A stretch of 64,000 nt of DNA from Physcia stellaris (Eukaryota; Ascomycota; Lecanoromycetes; Caliciales; Physciaceae), in NCBI GenBank assembly GCA_018902385.1, contig JABSSW010000001.1:744001-808000 (forward strand). Direction: 5' to 3'. The notes beneath the pieces are model-generated. The model was not told where the DNA came from. It saw only the letters and a list, made by a program, of their open reading frames with translations, and searched no databases. Of the stretch, positions 1 through 11,301 are shown piece by piece (the first letter of the stretch is position 1; each line of letters opens with the position of its first letter). Made by a program: the position numbers and the translations under genes.

Positions 1-433
1 TCTCCTTCTTCAACCACTCCCACACCGGCTCCGCCTTCTCCCCATTGACCTCCGTCTTGCCCAAGATGGGGAAACTGACGCCGTAGTTGACCTGGCAGAA
101 CTGCTGGATCGTGTCGTTGTCGCCCGGGTCTTGGTTCATGAATTGGTTGCAGGGAAAGCCGAGGATGGTGAACTTGTCCGGGTGTTGCGCCATTATGGAC
201 TTGTAGAGGGATTCAAGGGCGGTGAATTGGGGGTGAAGCCGCATTTGGAGGCGGTGTTGACGACCAGGACGACTTTGCCTTTGAGGGAGGTGAGGGGATA
301 GGGTTGACCTTTTTCTATAGAGGGTGGGTTAGTGAAGAACGGAGAGTTGGATACTTTATCGAGGGGATGGAAGATCGGGTGCAAGCTTACTGTCTAAGGG
401 CTTGAAATCGTAGAAGGTTGTTGCAGATGCCAT
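1..433 (-). CDS. gpx: Glutathione peroxidase (thioredoxin-type), 3' end outside window
   Basis: Non-selenium glutathione/thioredoxin peroxidase that reduces hydroperoxides. Exon 1 is 433-391, intron 390-315 (GTAAGC...TATAG), exon 2 starts at 314. The start MASATTFYDFKPLDKKG is typical of fungal Gpx. The peroxidatic Cys is at residue 39 in NTASKCGFTP, and the second family motif GFPCNQF follows near position 150. The reading then passes VNYGVSFPILGK and WLKKE and leaves the window. Oddity: after CGFTP the frame moves by one base at a run of five G (229-233 on the plus strand); one more base would keep the family sequence in frame. I read this as a probable homopolymer error, but a real lesion cannot be excluded. 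Family assignment is firm. Confidence 0.88.
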
Positions 434-822
434 GGTGCGCGATCGAAGAAATGTCTGGATAATGAATGGTCTGCCGAGGTTGATGTAGAGTTTTGGATGC
501 TGATGAAGAACGAATCGAGATGGGAGAGGAGGGAATGATGATGATCTCAGTAAGAGCATGAGACAGGTAGGTAACGTTCCTGGATGACAGGCCCGTGACT
601 GCAAGCACGGCGGAAACAGATTGGTAAAGACCGAGCCGAGGATCTCGGAATAAGCTAGTATGCTTAGCAGGCACATGCTTGGAGCTAATTAGCGCGCGGC
701 TCTTATCCGACAACCTTGCTCGTCCACAGTCAGTCGATACATAATCCAAATGATTTCCAGCCTTGAGAATCCGAATTTCGATATTGCATTTCATTTGGTG
801 GTTCTACAGCTGATCGACATCT
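434..822. other. Intergenic, GPX promoter and 3' end of lamA-like gene
   Basis: About 390 bases between the GPX start and the stop of the lamA-like gene. Only overlapping short open frames without family resemblance are visible. It presumably holds the GPX promoter; no convincing regulatory motif was identified. Confidence 0.5.
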
Positions 823-3800
823 CTAGTGGTCTTTCTTGCGCACTAACACTACAGGGTCGCCGGCTTTGACAACATCGTTCGGCCTTACTAGCAATTTTTC
901 CACTTTACCGCCTGCTAAATCTTCCTCTGCTCTGACTGTGATCTCCAACTTCATCGCTTCAAGGATTGTTACCGCCTGGTTGGCTTCGAGGATGTCTCCT
1001 TCGTTTGCTGTAATTTTCCATACATTGGCATTCAAAGGGCTACAGATTTTCGATATCGATGGATCTAAGTGATTGAGTTATATTAGCATGGCAACGAAAA
1101 TGGAGTGGCATTTACAGTGAACGATTGGGGTTCATACCGTTAAGCAATGCTTCAACTTTGTCCATCGGAATCTTTCCCTCTGCTTTCTCTTTGTCCCATT
1201 TCTCCATCAATTCGGCCTCTAATTCTGCCATCTTTGTCTGTGCCTCTGCTTGTTTTTTCCTTATCTCCTTCACTTCGTCGCGCGTACCTTCAAGCAAGCG
1301 ATTGTGTTCTTCCATATCAAAGGTCGTGTCTTCGACCACGTACTCGTACCTTCCACTGTGGAATACGGCCAGTTGTCGCTCGTATTCTTCTTCTGAGACT
1401 TCGTGAAATGCTAACTGATCAAAATCTTCGAAGAGCCAAGGTCGTGATAGCGAGTATCCTTTCTTCGAACCAAGAATGTCGACCCCGGGTATTGTCAAGC
1501 CTGTCAGCTGATAGCCGCCCGGTGACTCGACGTTATAAAGAGCCATGCATGCTCCTCCCCATGAGACCTGTCCTTCGGGAGTAAAGACACGAGAGGGGTT
1601 CATCTTAGGGCAATACACTCTCCTCCGGGGATCGATGGGCAGGCATAGTGGAAGTGCCGCAAAGAAGCCGACGCTGATAGCCATTAGACTGTTGTTGAGC
1701 AGTATCTTCTTCAGATCTGCCTTCTCAAGCCCGTTGTTCTTAGCTACAAACTCCATGTTGTCTGGTAAGTACGATGCATAAGGTCGTTGCGTCTCCATAT
1801 AACGCTTGATCGCCTCTTTTTCTCGAGAGGTGTCGAAGGTTATTGGAAGCTTGAATATTCGGCTAGGCATCTTTGCCTTAGACAGATTCCCAATTGTTTC
1901 TTCCAAAGATACTAGATGTGAGATGAGATTATCTTGTGAGATCTGTAAACCATCGTAGTAGATGAGAAGCGAATTGCAACAGCCGACGGTATTGACAAGA
2001 CCATTTGAGAACTTGATATTAGAAGTGGACTCTTTCAATGTTTTAGTGAGAGCTGTGACACGGCAGCGATGGTTTAGGTCAAATTCTCCATGACCATATT
2101 CGACAAGGAGATAGTTGTCTCCCCCCTGTCGATACGTGGTCAATGGCTGCTTGTCGTTCACTTCAATCTGGTGAATGATCCCCTGGCCTGGCTTCTCCGA
2201 TGTTGCGCAAAGCGGTAACTTGTCATAATTTAGAGATTCGATGTTTTCAAAGCTTATGTCCCCTCGGCAGGCCTTTCCTACCTGATCAATGAAATGATCC
2301 ACACGCTGCCGGATCTCGATCGCTTGTTTCAGTGAGGCCTGTCGGTACTGTAGAGTGTCTCCAGCTTTCATCTGTCCCAGGCGCCACCACTCGCCCCTTA
2401 TGATTGTAGTACTGGATACGAATCCGCCAAAATCTGGGCAGTCAACCGGAAAGATACACGGGTCATCGCCCGTCCAATTCAGCGTTCCAACTGGATAGCC
2501 ATACTCCGCAACATTACTGGGATGTGCTCCCCCTTCTCCACCATCCTTCCGCGCCCAACGAGGTTTTGGCCCAATAAGTCGGATCCCTCCTCGGGCGGCG
2601 TTGTGCGATACTTGCCATTTGGTCTCGTAGATCATAGAAACATCGGAATCTGTAAGGTAACCGTGATCATAGGGGCCAGGAAGAGCGGCCAAGGACCAGT
2701 GAGACGGGTATGTAGGAATAAGGTTATTAGGCAATACGACGGATGTACTAGGCCTGGAGATATAATCAGGCACGTCCTTCATAGTTGCAAGAAGATCTCC
2801 AGCGGCAAGTGCACGCCCCTGGTAGCCGCCAACTCCTACACCAGGAGAAGTTGCTTTGGATCCAAACCACTCAGCTACGCTTGGCAGTCCACCGTAGATC
2901 GCTAGGTACGCGCGGCAGCCCCCATCTGTCGTTTTGTCTATCTTTAGTCGCTGTCCGGCAGAGATCTCTGTCCGGGCCCACATTGCTATGCTCCTTCCGT
3001 CGAGCTTAATATCAATGGGAGCTCCACAGACTGCAATGACCGCAGAACCGAGGAAGAGAATTTCAGGACCGTCCAATGTGATCTCGAGACCCTCCTTACC
3101 GGAGGGGTTTCCCACTAGAAGATTGGCAATCTGGAAGGCTAACGGGTCCATAGGGCCTGAATGAGGAAAGCCCCGACCCATGGTCGGTCTCCCTGGATGG
3201 TCTTGGACTGTAGTATAGGCGCCACCATGAATAATGTCAATTGCTGATGGTGCATACTTGAAGTCATTTAGAAATCTAGTCATAGTGTTGCCGGATCTGA
3301 ATATCTCGTTGACGACAACGCTGGCGAGGAAATCCATGTTTGTCGGTGGACCACATATACGAGAGTCGTTCAGAAGCTTATGCATACCTTCAATTGCCTT
3401 GTCTCGGGTTGAGTCATGAAACATCATTTTTGCCAATAGTGGATCGTAGTGCGACGATACGACTGTGCCTGTGTGAACCCATGTATCAAGGCGAGATCCA
3501 TCCAACTCTTTCCACTCCACGATCTGTAAAGTACCAGGAGATGGTGCGTAGTCTCTGGCAGGGTTCTCAGCATACACTCGTGCTTCGATGGCTGCACCCT
3601 TTGGCTGACTAGGCTGCAAAGACTCCAGCTTCTCGGCCTCGATGCCTCCGTTCCCTAGCAACTGGGCGTCTGCTTGCTCGAGCATCAATTGGACCAGGTC
3701 AACATCATAACAGAGCTCGGTGATCCCGTGCTCGACCTGCAGTCTTGTATTCATCTCCAGAAAGAAGAAGTCGGCCGTCTTGTCGTCCACCAGATACTCG

Positions 3801-4817
3801 ATTGTGCCAGCTGATGCATACTCAATCGACTCGGCAAGTCTAACAGCAGCGGCGCAGAGTTTTTCACGCAGTCCTGAATGCCTGTCCACGAATGGACTGG
3901 GACACTCTTCGATGACCTTCTGATGCCTTCTCTGGATCGAGCATTCTCGTTCGCCGAAATGGATCGCATTACCTCTACCGTTACCGAAGACTTGGACCTC
4001 GATATGATGGCTGTCGGGGTAGAAGCGCTCCATGAACATCCCAGCATTCTTGAATAATGTTTCTCCTCTGGATTTCACAGTCTCGAAGGCCTCCTTGACC
4101 TCTTTCGCATCTTGGCAAGTGGACAGTCCCATGCCACCACCGCCCGCAGTGGCTTTGAGCATGACAGGAAAGCCCAGCTTCTCAGCTTGCCTAACAGCAT
4201 CGTCCACATTTTCTATCAAGCCTTTGGAGCCTGGGACAATGGGTACACCAGCCTGGTCGGCAAGCTCACGAGCGGTGTGCTTGATCCCGAAGGATTCAAT
4301 GCTAGCTGGAGAGGGTCCCACCCATGCCATGCCAGCCTCGGAGACTGATTTAGCGAAGGCGGAATTCTCGGAGAGAAATCCATAGCCTGGTATGACAGCA
4401 TGCGCCTGGTGCTTTCGCGCGATCTTAATGATCTCATCGCTGGAGAGATGTATCTATCAGATATTGAGAAGGGAGTATTTGGTCAAAATGACAGACTATG
4501 GAGATGATATAGGAGATGGTTCTCTACGAGGGGAAACATTTATGAATAGCTGAAAGGGTTGGACAAACTCTACTCACCCGTCAAGGTAGCCTTTTGCATT
4601 TCCGCCGGGCAACAAAACCGATTCATTAGCTTCTACAACGTGGCTTGAGGCAGCATCTGCTTCTGTGTAAATGGCAATAGTGTGAATATTGAGCTTCCTA
4701 ATGTCCTAATTTCAGTGGCTGCTGCTTTGAAAAGGGGCTCGCTTACTTTGCCGTTTTGATGATCCTAGCAGCAATCTCTCCGCGATTCGCGACAAGGAGG
4801 GTTTTCAATTTGTCCAT
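823..4817 (-). CDS. lamA: LamA-like biotin-dependent carboxylase with AHS2/AHS1 (KipA/KipI) domains
   Basis: Predicted 1,244-residue biotin enzyme. Exons 4817-4747, 4697-4578, 4439-1138 and 1064-823 join in frame. The N-terminus KTLLVANRGEIAARIIKTA opens a biotin carboxylase (about 1-460) with an ATP-grasp glycine loop GGGGMGLS near 163-170 and EMNTRLQVEHGITE near 292-305. An AHS2/KipA domain follows (about 465-770; VQDHPGRPTMGRGFPHSGP), then AHS1/KipI (about 800-1020), then a biotin carrier domain with the biotin-accepting Lys of LEAMKLE near 1203. This is the urea carboxylase layout but without the amidase half of fungal DUR1,2. The LamB/YcsF gene starts 297 bases away on the other strand. 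As I recall, Aspergillus nidulans lamA and lamB are likewise divergent and needed for growth on 2-pyrrolidinone, so a lactam role is preferred. A urea carboxylase function is the alternative. Confidence 0.82.
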
Positions 4818-5114
4818 CTCGCTGCGTTGATCGCTGCACGACGCTGCAACGAAGAATTCGTCCACATCTTCCGGAAGGTGACTATCCTCACCACTATACG
4901 CCTTGGACTGCCCAGGCGCGGATCAACGCTCCAGCGGAGATTTCATCTGATGCGGGGTGAAGTCAATGGCCCCTCACATATCATGGGAGGGGCAGGGGAG
5001 GACTACGTCAGAGCCGCTCGATGTAGTTCTTACAGCCTCGCGTTCTCTCAAGTGCTGGTCCTTTTCTTGATCTCGAGATAGGTCGCACGCAGGAAATCAC
5101 AGTCACGCACTAGC
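4818..5114. promoter_or_regulatory. Divergent lamA/lamB promoter region
   Basis: The 297 bases between the two start codons must hold both promoters. Visible candidates are a GATA-type site AGATAG at 5076-5081 (AreA-like, nitrogen control), a GCGGGG CreA-like site near 4953-4959, and a CRE-like TACGTCA near 5004. In A. nidulans the lam genes respond to nitrogen state and omega-amino acids. That these sites act here is inference; short motifs occur by chance. Confidence 0.4.
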
Positions 5115-5982
5115 ATGGGACCAATCAAGCACAAGGCTTTGATTAACGTCGACCTAGGTGAGGGCTATGGGAACTTGAAATGCGTAATAGACCCCCTTTT
5201 TAAGATCATTGACTGTATACTGAGAGATGCATAGGGTCCAGATGAAGAGCTTCTCCCATATATATCCCAAGCCAACGTCGCCTGCGGCTTTCACTCCGGC
5301 GACCCTTTGATTATGCAGTCCACCGTCCGCCTATGTAAAGAACATGACGTTGCTATCGGTGCGCATCCGGGCCTTCCTGACCTCCAAGGGTTCGGTCGCC
5401 GTGAGATGAAGCTCCAGCCTGAAGAGCTTACTGCCATCACGGTATACCAAGTGGGGGCGCTTAAGGGCTTTCTTGACCGCGAGGGCGTGCCTCTAAACCA
5501 TGTGAAGCCACACGGGGTGCTGTATGGTATGATGTGCCGCGATTACACCGTTGCGCAGGCTGTGATGAAGGGAATACCAAAAGGAATACCTGTGTTCGGG
5601 CTGGCGGGAACCCAGATGGAGAAAGCAGCACAGGATCTGGGAGTAGAATTCTGGGCTGAAATGTATGGAGACGTGAAGTACAGCGCTGATGGAATGCTGG
5701 TTATTGATCGAATAAAGAAGTAAGTGGTCCCTCTCAGGCGAAGCGGGGAAGTGGGTGCTGAATAATGGTAGACCATGGAAAACAGAGGACGTGGAGAGGC
5801 ATGTTGGGCAGCAAGTTACGACGCAGTCAGTGACAGCAGTTGATGGGAGCACCGTACAGCTTCCTGTCAAGGACTATCCAATAACCATCTGTTGTCACTC
5901 GGATTCTCCTGGTTGCTTGGAGATTATCAAGACGACGAGGGCCGTAGTAGATCAATTCAACAAAGAGCAAGGCTGGTCATAG
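5115..5982 (+). CDS. lamB: LamB/YcsF family protein (5-oxoprolinase subunit A homologue)
   Basis: Predicted 254-residue cytosolic LamB/YcsF protein, the size usual for the family. Exons 5115-5183, 5235-5719 and 5772-5982. The start reads MGPIKHKALINVDLGEGYGN, then GPDEELLPYISQANVACGFH with the metal-site-like CGFHSGDP, GAHPGLPD and NHVKPHGVLY, all family blocks. The 52-base intron ending at 5771 was chosen because it gives DRIKKPWKTEDVERHV, keeping the family spacing. Bacterial PxpA acts with PxpB (KipI-like) and PxpC (KipA-like) to open 5-oxoproline with ATP; the divergent neighbour carries exactly those two domains. The pair therefore probably opens a lactam ring. Substrate is not visible in the sequence. 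Confidence 0.88.
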
Positions 5983-6240
5983 TTACAGTAAACATTCTCA
6001 TATCTCCATTTCCAGGTTTTGCAAAACCCCAAGTTTGCTCAGAAACACCAGACAGTTTCCCAATTGCCTGCTGCCAATTGGCTGTCTTTTAACCTGCTGA
6101 CTAAGCAATCTTTACGAAATCTCGCAATTTAATATCTGGTCGAATAAATTCCGGAGCATTTGGGAAAGTGTTGTACAAGCAGGCCATGAATCTTCCTCAT
6201 TCTCAATCAACTTTGTTTTCGCTTCTAACAATCGAGCAAG

Positions 6241-7661
6241 ATGTGGAGATTACCTTTCTACTGGCGTCGCCTGACTCAAGCTCGCATTGAGGAAGAAACA
6301 ATTCCACACTGGTCTCCGTTTCGGTATCACCCGACTGCCATTGGCGACTGCTTCAACAAGCGCTATCTAGTCCTTTCGAAGCTCGGATACGGTGTGTATT
6401 CCACGGTCTGGTTTACCAAAGACAAAACGTAAGCTTGGTGTATCATTTCAACTCTAGAGATATCTAAATAATGCAGAACTGATCGATTTTTCTCACTGAA
6501 AATCTTGACCTCCGATGCTGGCCGCGAAGGTGCTGCAAAGCGCGAGCAATACGTCATAAATTGCTTGACAAAACAGAATCTCGACCACCCAGGACATAAC
6601 CATGTCATCAATTTACATGACTCATTCTTCCACGAAGGTCCTAACGGCTGGCATGTATGTCTCGTCTATAAAGCCATGGGCGAGAGCCTTTCCTACTTTC
6701 AAAATAGATTGAAGGACACAAGGTTACCGCTGCCGCTGATGAAAAGAGTGGCCCGACAATTACTTCAAGCACTTGACCACGTCCATAGCACTGGATTCGT
6801 ACATACCGGTAAGATTGTCCCTATCATTAGATGGGCTATTCCGCAGCGAAGACTGAATGTCACCAAAGATATCAACCACAAAAACATCCTAACCGAGCTT
6901 GACGATCTTGATGTATTGCCAATGTATCTAGAATCGATTGCGAAGACGCAGCAACCGAGCGCCACCCCTAGGACCCGTTACGACCCGCCAGTCAAGTCAC
7001 TTGGCATGCGAGCTCCAAAAGACTTTCTTCACCTCAATGTCAGGCTGGCAGATTTTGGAGAAGCCGTCATAGATGATGGCTCTAATGTCCATCTCATACA
7101 ACCTAGTGACTGCCGTGCGCCAGAGGTCATTCTCGGCATAGGGTGGAATTCCAAAGCTGACATCTGGAACCTTGGCTGTATTGTAAGTTGTCAACGCGTC
7201 TTTGTTCAGCTGGCAAATATGACTTATGGCTGACTCTAGCTTGTGTAACAAGATATGGGAATTGTTCGAATACAGTCGTTTCTTTGATGGCCGGGTTCTT
7301 GCAACAGATCCGTTTTCTGATGAGGGTGTACTACGTGAGATGGTGCACTACCTTGGACCTTGCCCTGCTGCTCTAGTGGCACGTTCACCGTTAGGAGATA
7401 AGTTCTTTGATAGTCAAGGTATGCCCAGCGTGCCACAGCTCTACACGTCGATAAGCATTAACGTTATCAATGATAGGCAACGTGAAGATTCTACCGCCTC
7501 CAACTTTCAAACCGATCTGGGAATCGGAGGAGAATCTGCAGGGACGTGAACAGGAAATATGGTTTGATTTCATGAAGTCGATGATGAGATGGCTGCCTGA
7601 GGAGCGCTTGTCTGCCAAAGAGCTGATCCAGCATGAGTGGCTCAAGACTGAAGATGCTTAA
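6241..7661 (+). CDS. SRPK-like serine/threonine protein kinase
   Basis: Predicted 394-residue kinase, five exons: 6241-6428, 6477-6808, 6869-7182, 7253-7418, 7477-7661. The start MWRLPFYWRR and the phrase YHPTAIGDCFNKRYLVLSKL are typical of fungal SRPK-type kinases. Glycine loop LGYGVYSTV (48-56), catalytic Lys in FFSLKIL (71), catalytic loop HTDINHKN (Asp 174), ADFGEA (DFG 235-237), CRAPEVILG and IWNLGCIIWELFE are present. The HRD arginine is Thr, common in this branch. The spacer between the lobes is short compared with Sky1/SRPK1. Filamentous fungi carry many such paralogues with unknown substrates; a role in SR-protein phosphorylation is not assured. Confidence 0.85.
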
Positions 7662-7932
7662 GGAGTATCTGTAGCAGGCTCCACTTTCCCTGGTCCTGTG
7701 AGTTACTCCACTCTTGCCGCTGTACTACATTGACCGGGTCATTCACCTGTGAGCGATCACGCAGCAATTTGAGATTCACTTGCCATATCCGGCTTCATGG
7801 AGCCCATACTCACTCTTCTCCCAATTCTCTACAGCTTTCACCTCAGTGGCTCTTCAGTTCGCAAACAGCTCTCATTCATATCTTGCCTTTTCAATCCTCA
7901 CAATACAATTCCGAGCCCGGGTAACCGTAATT

Positions 7933-8634
7933 ATGGCCAACGCTGTCCGCTACATAGCAACAAAGGCACAGAACATTGCCAGTCCAGCCTCCAAAATGTA
8001 CAAAGGCTTCAAATTACAATTCACCGACCCCACTCACCGACAAGTCGAGGCTTGGCAATTGATGGAGCGGTTTGTCGACACTGGCGGTTTCAAAGATGCA
8101 GAGGAGGCGCTGAACGTCACAGGCATTGACGCAATGTCGGCTCGGTCAGTACATTTCTCAATTGCTCCAACGATTACCCGACTTGGGGCTGACGAGTATG
8201 AATGCAGGACCAATGTACATCCGAAAGCTGCAGATCCCAAGCCTTACAGACCACCGGATGGACCCAAGGCCGGGGAATCGTCGCCAAGCACCAAAGTTGG
8301 GAAAGCTGTGGACGAGTACAAGGCCGGGGAACCAGTGAACGATAAGCCCGACAAAACGGGGAGTCGTCCAAAAGCCGACACGTGGTCGGACCGAGTGACA
8401 GTATTCCTCTCGAAGCTGGGCAAAGTCGTGGGATCGGGCCATCTCTTCAAGGATGGGAGTCGGGAGTTCCTGAATGTTGATCCCCAGAAGCCAGTTCTCA
8501 AAGGTATGTATGCATACTGGCGACTCAACACTTGGACGACTCTGGAAACCACTGGCTGATGTGTGTTTATTCTGACGATCGTAGGCACCGACACAACGAG
8601 CACCCCAGCATCTTCGAAATCATCAGGGGATTAG
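7933..8634 (+). CDS. Hypothetical protein, 206 residues
   Basis: Two exons, 7933-8503 and 8585-8634, joined across a GTATGT...TCGTAG intron in frame, giving 206 residues beginning MANAVRYIATKAQNIASP. The first 90 residues look folded (KGFKLQFTDPTHRQVEAWQL, then TGGFKDAEEALNVTG). The middle (about 105-150) is Pro/Lys/Gly-rich with two KAGE repeats. The protein ends in a Ser/Thr tail (TDTTSTPASSKS). No family recognised. No signal peptide or membrane segment is obvious. The start at 7933 is the first ATG of the frame. Confidence 0.55.
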
Positions 8635-9261
8635 GTACCTTAGTTTCCAGGCACGGGGAAATGGGCTTTTTTTTTGTATCTATTACCTATGTGGTTTTCG
8701 GAGGTTCCTTTCCTGTGTATCTACTGCACTGGCCACCTAGCTTTCTCTATCCTCTGAATACTCTCAGCTACCTCTACGACACAAATTAGACTCGGCCAAG
8801 CGTCATTTGGTTCGATTCAGTCCCTTGCTCCGTATCCCTACCGAGGGTCAGTAAATAGAGACTGGCCAAATTGCCAAGTACTGAATTTCATCACGGTTCT
8901 ACCTAGCAAGCACGGGAGAATGTGATTTGAACATGGATTTTGTATTAACAATCTATCTAAGGCAGCAGCTCGCTGTACAGCCATTTTCGAAATACAAAAA
9001 GTGAGTTGGGTATAGTCTCTATGCAAACAATGAAACCCATAGATCGCTATCAAGAAACATAAGTAGAGATCACCCATATCTTAACAAAAGCCGAAACGCC
9101 TCGCTTCTGGAATAAAACGTCGTAAAGTTTTTCGTACACCGCCAATGCCTGATGACCTGAATAGCTCTTTACCATATATCCAAAAGCCCCGTACCAAACG
9201 CCGCTGATGCTGATCCGATGCTGTTTCCAATACTCGAATACCATAGATATTACAAATCGGT
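8635..9261. other. Intergenic, 3' flanks of two convergent genes
   Basis: About 630 bases. A 64-codon minus-strand frame (9244-9050) beginning with ATG is present but resembles nothing known and lies where the 3' UTR of the zinc-finger gene would be. Nothing else supported. Confidence 0.4.
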
Positions 9262-11301
9262 CTAACTTCTCGCTAGCCTTTCAACCGTCTCCTCCAGTTT
9301 CCGTAACCGCTCATCCTTCTGTAGAAGCTCAAGTTCTAGCTGTTTAACCTTTGCTTGCAGATCTTTCGACTCATTCTGGTCCTTCACAGCGTCGTCGTCC
9401 ACGATTTTTCTTCGCTTGGGCTCTTCAGACGGATCGACGTTCTCCGCTCTGTCCCCGTCATTAGCTGGCCTTCTCCGCTTCTTCTCAGGTCCTTTTGGTA
9501 GCGGTGAGTCCGTGCTCTCGTCCCCAACACCCCTATGTACCCGTCTGAGATGCTCGACGAGATTTTCTTTTCGAGAAAACCCGGCGCCAGTACTTCGTTT
9601 GCAGTCACGGTGAGGACACATGCAAGAGGCTTTTGGGCCGCCATGTTGACGATGAACTTCGCGCTGATGCCGGAGAAGACCACCAGAGTAGGTGAAGCCG
9701 AGGATTTTCTCGCATCCGCGCTCTTCGCAAATGTAGGGACGGTTGTGTTTGTCCATGTGTTTTCTAAAGAGGAGAATGCCAAGTTAGCAAAGATTCGAGA
9801 ATAGGCAACCGAAGGGTTCACTTACGACCACTCGCACTTCCTGGTGAATTTTGGAGGTTCGTCTGCGCAGTTCTTGTGGCTACAGTACATCAGACCTTCA
9901 TCGTTTCGCGTCGGCTCTTCTGACCTCGCGGATTGGGGGCTTTCGTAAGTGCTTGAAGCTCTTGATGTCGTGGTATAAGGAACAGTTGCAGGAGTCACGC
10001 TTGTACCGGCAAAAACAGAGGGACATGGAGAGACTCGAAGATCCGACATGTCGCTGTGTGGACTTGGATAGCCGGGCATGTTGCTGTTGGTTCGCCCCAG
10101 GCTGGGCTCACGGCCCGTCACGTTTCCCCTTGGTTCGTGCGTAAACGCCTGGTTGTACTGAGCCGCATATAGATTTACTGAATTGGCTGCTTCCAGAGCT
10201 GGGACGGAACGTGGTTGACTTGAGGTCTGCAGATTTTGCAGCCGAGGACTGATGTTGTAGCTATAGTTGGGAGCGTAGGTGTAGCTTGAGGTGGCGTTGA
10301 TGCCTGAGTTGATGTCCTGAATATGAGGCCAGAAGTCCGTCAGGGTCCCAAAAGAGGCCGAAGAGGTAGAAGGACTAGTAGATATATAAGGAGAAGATGA
10401 GACACCGCTTGAGAATGCAGGCAATGTGTAATAGTCAGAGATGCCTGCAGCTAGGGTTAGACAGGGGCACGTGCGTATCTCGTGACTCCGCGTGACTCAC
10501 GATTAGCGCTGCGCGGTGCCGCCTCTGGATGTGACTCGATCAATTGTTGCAGCTTATTAGAAGCGGTGGTTGTCCAGGCTCCGCCGTCACCTGAAAAAAA
10601 GCCAGTCAGTGTCTTTATAAGAAAGTGAGTGATGACTCGTACTTACCACTATTTGGGTGGAAATGTGGCGGAAGGTGTGGCGATTGTCCTGTCCGAAAGT
10701 CGCTATGGAATTCTGCCGCCTGAGGCTTGCGTGGCATGCCCTCGTTTCCATAGAACATCCAGCACACCCCCCAAAGAACTAACAATGACGGTCGTACGTT
10801 CCATGGCCATGTGGTGCTCAACGGACGTCGGCCACTTGGCCATTCTGCGAACCAAGCATCACCGGTTTGCCACCGCCGCTGCCAGTACGAATGCCAGTGC
10901 ATAAACTCGGCTTCGACCACCCTGAGGTAGCAGTAGGTTAGCGCCTCGAGCGCAGCATGTTGCAGACACCGAAGCATGTGCTCAAGGTTCGCGGCGGTCT
11001 TCTTGCATCCGGAATCGGCCCAACGATTTGGTCCGAGGGTGTCCACACAATTGTCTAGGCTGCCAAAGCATTGTTGTAGCCTACCGAGCAACGCTGTGGT
11101 GAGGTCCAGAATATTGCCAAGAGCGGTAACGTCTCTCGAAGCTACATTGTGCCGGGGATCATATTGAAGGAAAAGAGCATCATCTGCAGCGATAGTAGCT
11201 GTCGCAACACCCTGTGGCTGAGTAAAGCTATCAAGCTTGTCGAGCAGTCTGTCAAAGAGTTCTGTCAGCAGTCCAAACTTCTGCATGAAGAGACAGATAA
11301 C
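9262..11301 (-). CDS. C2H2 zinc-finger transcription factor (5' end uncertain)
   Basis: Exons 11301-10647, 10590-10501, 10444-9826 and 9763-9262 join in frame to at least 621 residues. Three C-terminal fingers are of the fungal type: CSHKNCADEPPKFTRKCEW..H, CEERGCEKILGFTYSGG..H and CPHRDCKRSTGAGFSRKEN..H. After them come a basic KKRRR/PKRRK stretch, probably nuclear localising, and a leucine-heptad coiled coil at the C-terminus (VKQLELELLQKDERLRKLE). The long N-terminal half is helical and then Ser/Thr/Pro-rich. The sequence opens at a splice acceptor (TAG at 11302-11304), so one or more 5' exons are likely upstream; a 120-codon frame at 11679-11302 is a candidate but its junction phase does not fit cleanly. 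Target genes unknown. Confidence 0.75.

Noticed and set aside
1147-4385. Several plus-strand frames of 60-145 codons
   Set aside because: All are antisense shadows of the lamA-like gene.
823-4817. Urea amidolyase (DUR1,2)
   Set aside because: The amidase (allophanate hydrolase) half is missing and the chain starts at the biotin carboxylase.
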